Of a stretch of 15,596 bases of DNA, positions 13,002-15,596 are shown in pieces. Position numbers and translations under genes: made by a program. The stretch is from JAHFJU01 sp964354865. GTDB taxonomy: Bacteria > Patescibacteriota > Gracilibacteria > UBA1369 > UM-FILTER-53-11. The stretch lies in contig CAYHBN010000033.1 in NCBI GenBank assembly GCA_964354865.1, forward strand, positions 1 through 15,596. The letters are read 5' to 3'. Every line of letters starts with the position of its first letter. Within the stretch, counting starts at the first letter, position 1. The notes beneath the pieces were generated by a model. The model was given only the letters and a program-made list of their open reading frames with translations, made no database searches and was not told the origin of the DNA.

Positions 13002-13763
13002 ATGAATAAATTGATTACAATTCCAGTACAAAGCGAAGAAACGCTCATTATACGAACTTCAACCGAGGTGGCGGGCGCGCATGCAGAAAACGATACTCAA
13101 TCATACGAAGTTGTCGTCCAAGAAAATGCACAACTCTCACTCACCTACTTTGAAAATCGAACACGAGAAGAATCTTCTCATGTAAAACTTTCTATTACGC
13201 TTGAAAAAAACGCGCAACTTTCGATGATGGTAGTGTTCACCGGCAGCAGCGAATCACGGCTTATTCTAGAGGTAGTTCATAAGGGCATAGGCTCATCGAG
13301 CAAACAAAAAACACTCTTCTTCGGAGACCACACTCAAAACTTCAACATTCAATCGACGACAACACTCGACGCACAAGATTGCTCAACAGAAATTTTGGCA
13401 AAGGGAGTTTTAAACGACAGCGCACAAGCTCGCTTCGATGGAGCAATTCACATTACACACAACGGTAGTAACTCGAATGGACACCTACACGAGCACACAC
13501 TCCTTCTCTCTTCAGGAGCAAAGATAAGCGCAGTTCCAGCCCTTAAAATAGAGAATAACAACGTACAAGCATCGCACTCAGCTTCGGTCACACGCGTCGA
13601 CGACGAACATTTATTTTACTGTGGCGCACGCGGCATAGATGAAGCAACTGCTACACGAATCATTGTCGATGGATTTTTAGGCGAGCTGTACCGAGATGCA
13701 ACAGTGGCCGCCGAAATCGACCCACTCATTGCAGACAAAATCGAACGACTTACCTACGAATAG
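13002..13763 (+). CDS. sufD: Short SufD-like scaffold protein
   Basis: SufD pairs with SufB, and the SufB-SufD interface is where clusters are built. This protein has 253 residues, against about 400-440 in typical SufD. The N-terminal helical domain is missing, and the sequence starts directly in beta-helix-like strands (ETLIIRTSTEVAGAH, QLSLTYFENRT). The C-terminal signature is intact: LLSSGAKISAVPALKIENN (about 167-185), ASHSASVTRVDDEHLFYCGARGI with H192 in the position matching the functional histidine of E. coli SufD (H360), and ATRIIVDGFLGELY. It lies between sufB and sufS, so SufD is the best call over a second SufB. The short form still has the parts needed to pair with SufB and bind SufC. 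No in-frame start upstream would add the missing domain. Confidence 0.85.
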   Translation: MNKLITIPVQSEETLIIRTSTEVAGAHAENDTQSYEVVVQENAQLSLTYFENRTREESSHVKLSITLEKNAQLSMMVVFTGSSESRLILEVVHKGIGSSSKQKTLFFGDHTQNFNIQSTTTLDAQDCSTEILAKGVLNDSAQARFDGAIHITHNGSNSNGHLHEHTLLLSSGAKISAVPALKIENNNVQASHSASVTRVDDEHLFYCGARGIDEATATRIIVDGFLGELYRDATVAAEIDPLIADKIERLTYE

Positions 13764-13787
13764 TGATAGTATCTTCTCACAAAACTC

Positions 13788-15008
13788 ATGGCATATTCAC
13801 AAGATACAATTAGTAAGGAATTTCCGCTCATCGCGAAAAATCAAACACTGCATTACCTCGATTCTGCGGCAACAAGCCTCAAGCCAGAGTGCGTTATACA
13901 GGCCATGAACGAGTATTACGGTGAATACAGCGCGAATGTACACCGCGGACTCTACGACTTAAGCGAACGGGCTACAAATGCCTATGAAGAGGCACGTAAA
14001 ACTGTCGCGCAGTTTATAAATGCAAAATCCGAAAAAGAAATTATTTTCACGAGCGGAACCACGCAGTCAATTAACATGGTTGCACTTGGCTGGGCACGGT
14101 ACGTGCTCAAACAAGGCGACGAAATTGTAATTCCCCTACTCGAACATCACTCAAATATGGTTCCTTGGCAGATGCTCGCCAAAGAGCTCGGGCTCAAAAT
14201 TATTTTATGGGAGCCGAAAAAAGACGGGACACTTGACCCCGCTGACGCGAATAAATATCTGACCCGCCGAACAAAACTACTCGTTATTACACACATATCG
14301 AACGTACTCGGCACACTCACTCCACTGAAACAGATTATTCAAAAAGCATTTTCGTGTGGGGTGAAAGTCTTGGTCGATGCGGCACAAAGTATCGCGAGAC
14401 TACCCATCGACGTACAAATGCTCGACTGCGATTTCTTGGCTTTCTCAGGCCACAAAGCATATGGCCCTACAGGCGTTGGCGTGTTGTATGTGAAAGAAAA
14501 ACTCCTCGATAACTTTAAACCGGTTTTTGGCGGCGGCGGCATGATTCGCGAAGTAACAACGACACATACCACATGGAACGATGCACCTCAAAAATACGAA
14601 GCAGGCACCCCACCAATCGCCGAAGCGATCGGCCTTGCGCGTGCACTTGCGTTTATTAAAAGCATGGGACTTTCGGCTATTCATAGCCATGAAAAGGCAC
14701 TCACGAATCTCTGTTTAAGCGAACTTCAAAAAATTGACGGCATTAAAATCCTTGGACCACAAAAAGAAGGAACACACGAATCGATTATTTCATTCATGAT
14801 CGACGGCATTCACGCACACGACATTTCAACACTTTTAAATGAAAAAAATATCGCCGTTCGCGCTGGTCATCACTGCGCAATGCCTCTCATGAAATGGCTT
14901 GGCGTAGCAGCAACAACACGCGTCAGTTTTGGCATGTATAACACCGAAGACGACGTTAGTGCGCTGATTGATGGCATCAAATTTGTGAAAACAAAGTTCA
15001 AACTATAA
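13788..15008 (+). CDS. sufS: Cysteine desulfurase SufS
   Basis: SufS is a PLP enzyme that converts cysteine to alanine and holds the released sulfur as a persulfide. The 406-residue product matches the E. coli SufS length. Features: ANVHRGLYDLSERATNAYE near the N-terminus, IIFTSGTTQSINMVA (PLP phosphate contacts), LEHHSNMVPWQ (the ring-stacking histidine), VDAAQSIARLP (the PLP aspartate), the lysine that binds PLP in FSGHKAYGPTG (K223), and the catalytic cysteine C363 in RAGHHCAMP, the group II SufS motif. It ends with TTRVSFGMYNTEDDV. It begins 24 bases after sufD without a Shine-Dalgarno. sufU follows after 5 bases, as expected for a SufS-SufU sulfur-transfer pair. No sufE is present. Confidence 0.97.
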   Translation: MAYSQDTISKEFPLIAKNQTLHYLDSAATSLKPECVIQAMNEYYGEYSANVHRGLYDLSERATNAYEEARKTVAQFINAKSEKEIIFTSGTTQSINMVALGWARYVLKQGDEIVIPLLEHHSNMVPWQMLAKELGLKIILWEPKKDGTLDPADANKYLTRRTKLLVITHISNVLGTLTPLKQIIQKAFSCGVKVLVDAAQSIARLPIDVQMLDCDFLAFSGHKAYGPTGVGVLYVKEKLLDNFKPVFGGGGMIREVTTTHTTWNDAPQKYEAGTPPIAEAIGLARALAFIKSMGLSAIHSHEKALTNLCLSELQKIDGIKILGPQKEGTHESIISFMIDGIHAHDISTLLNEKNIAVRAGHHCAMPLMKWLGVAATTRVSFGMYNTEDDVSALIDGIKFVKTKFKL

Positions 15009-15013
15009 ATTTT

Positions 15014-15397
15014 ATGTACTCCGATCTCATCATCGACCTCTCTAAAAATCCTATAAATAAAAGGATAATCGAGCACCCAACGCAAACACACAGCGGCGCA
15101 AATGTCACCTGTGGCGATCACGTACGCATGTATGTACTACTTGCTACCGGCGACAATTCATCAAATAAAACAGATCGCAAAATTCTTGACTGTTCATTCG
15201 AAGGCGAAGGCTGCGCAATCTGCATTGCAACAAGTTCACTCATTACCGAGCATGCGAAAGGGAAAACCATTACAGAAGTTTTGGAATGGGATTCGCGAAA
15301 ACTCTTCGAGTTTTTGGAAGCCGAAATCGGCGCGGTTCGAATTAAATGCGCCCTACTCCCGCTTGAGGTACTACACGGAGCACTTGGTCGCCTATAG
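15014..15397 (+). CDS. sufU: Sulfur acceptor / scaffold SufU (IscU-like)
   Basis: SufU takes sulfur from SufS and passes it to SufB. The 127-residue product starts MYSDLIIDLSKNPINKR, typical of the IscU/SufU fold. Ligand residues are C33 and D35 (VTCGDH), C67 (GEGCAIC) and C112 (RIKCALLPLEVL); C60 and C70 are additional. The C67-to-C112 gap is 45 residues, close to E. coli IscU (C63 to C106) and lacking the roughly 18-20-residue insertion that marks Bacillus SufU. The Lys before C112 is SufU-like, where IscU has His. The C33-to-C67 gap is about 8 residues longer than usual. The position directly behind sufS supports SufU. It ends 7 bases from a convergent minus-strand gene. Confidence 0.92.
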   Translation: MYSDLIIDLSKNPINKRIIEHPTQTHSGANVTCGDHVRMYVLLATGDNSSNKTDRKILDCSFEGEGCAICIATSSLITEHAKGKTITEVLEWDSRKLFEFLEAEIGAVRIKCALLPLEVLHGALGRL

Positions 15398-15404
15398 TTA
15401 TTCT

Positions 15405-15596
15405 TCACTCACACGATGGAGTTGGATGGCATGAGGCAATTAATCCTTCACGAACATTCCACGCAAATACCTGTCCATCGCCAAGGTTGCAACTCGCAAG
15501 TGACACGATTCCTTCTTGATACTGCGGCCTTTCTTGATCGTCACATTCACGTATCGGCAAACAATTAATCTCTATTCTCGGAGAGGTAAATTGTCC
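15405..15596 (-). CDS. Hypothetical protein, C-terminal 63 residues (partial)
   Basis: On the minus strand one frame is open from the right edge to TGA (15407-15405), convergent with sufU. The 63 visible residues include five cysteines (visible positions 12, 18, 36, 56 and 62) and mixed beta-type segments (QVFAWNVREGLIASC). Several cysteines in so short a tail may suggest an exported or metal-binding domain. I recognise no family. A chance open frame of this length is possible, but the other two minus frames have stops near the edge and no competing plus-strand gene is apparent, so a real gene end is more likely than not. Confidence 0.5.
   Translation of the reverse strand, partial: GQFTSPRIEINCLPIRECDDQERPQYQEGIVSLASCNLGDGQVFAWNVREGLIASCHPTPSCE

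Noticed and set aside
15102..15434. Plus-strand 110-residue open frame overlapping sufU
   Set aside because: It is in another frame of sufU, whose conserved residues show that sufU is the coding frame.
1..15596. Alternative genetic code (TGA as Gly or Trp), as in some CPR lineages
   Set aside because: sufC and lgt end in TGA at the expected family lengths, so TGA appears to be a stop.
1..15596. CRISPR arrays, tRNA/rRNA genes, transposons, prophage or defence islands
   Set aside because: I saw no regular direct repeats at the DNA level, cloverleaf sequences, transposase or phage proteins in the window.

Overview
The window looks like bacterial chromosome from a member of the Candidate Phyla Radiation (Patescibacteria, probably a Parcubacteria-like lineage). 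This is inferred from several things: compact gene spacing, short minimal versions of housekeeping proteins (HPF, SufD, SufU), a TPR-tailed O-antigen-ligase-type protein, several unrecognisable small proteins and almost no Shine-Dalgarno motifs. TGA is used as a stop (for example in sufC and lgt), so the genetic code appears standard. Lineage was not tested by any search.

Layout: (1) 3-476, the 3' part of a possible pseudopilin gene, tail to tail with leuS (478-2919, minus), leucyl-tRNA synthetase. (2) Divergent from leuS is an unrecognised 644-residue protein (2998-4932, plus) whose C-terminal 60% is four tandem modules of about 98 residues. Its promoter carries a 17-bp palindrome. It is followed by a solo cyclic-nucleotide-binding-domain protein (4943-5377) and a DUF3307-type membrane protein (5480-6013). 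(3) On the minus strand are lgt (prolipoprotein diacylglyceryl transferase) and then a short HPF/RaiA ribosome-hibernation protein. (4) Divergent from lgt are a His-rich, membrane-anchored low-complexity protein (7306-7914) and an O-antigen ligase/polymerase-type membrane protein with a TPR tail (7926-9863), a probable envelope-glycan pair. (5) 9912-10277 is a small orphan protein. (6) 10341-15397 is a complete iron-sulfur cluster operon: an IscR-like Rrf2 regulator, then sufC, sufB, a short sufD, sufS and sufU. A perfect 9-bp inverted repeat overlaps the regulator's -10 element. (7) 15405-15596 holds the 3' end of a minus-strand hypothetical gene.

How the genes work together: SufS removes sulfur from cysteine, SufU accepts and transfers it, and SufB-SufC-SufD form the ATP-driven scaffold. 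The Rrf2 protein has the IscR cysteine spacing and probably senses cluster status and controls its own operon. Lgt is the first enzyme of lipoprotein maturation. The O-antigen-ligase-type protein would act on surface glycans.

The strongest window-wide signal is regulatory. At least five first genes (leuS, the repeat protein, the CNBD gene, lgt and the 9912 gene) have a good -10 hexamer ending only 6-9 bases before the start codon, which predicts leaderless or nearly leaderless mRNAs. The most novel protein is the four-module repeat protein. No tRNA, rRNA, CRISPR array, transposase or prophage gene was seen, and no gene-free stretch exceeds 300 bases.
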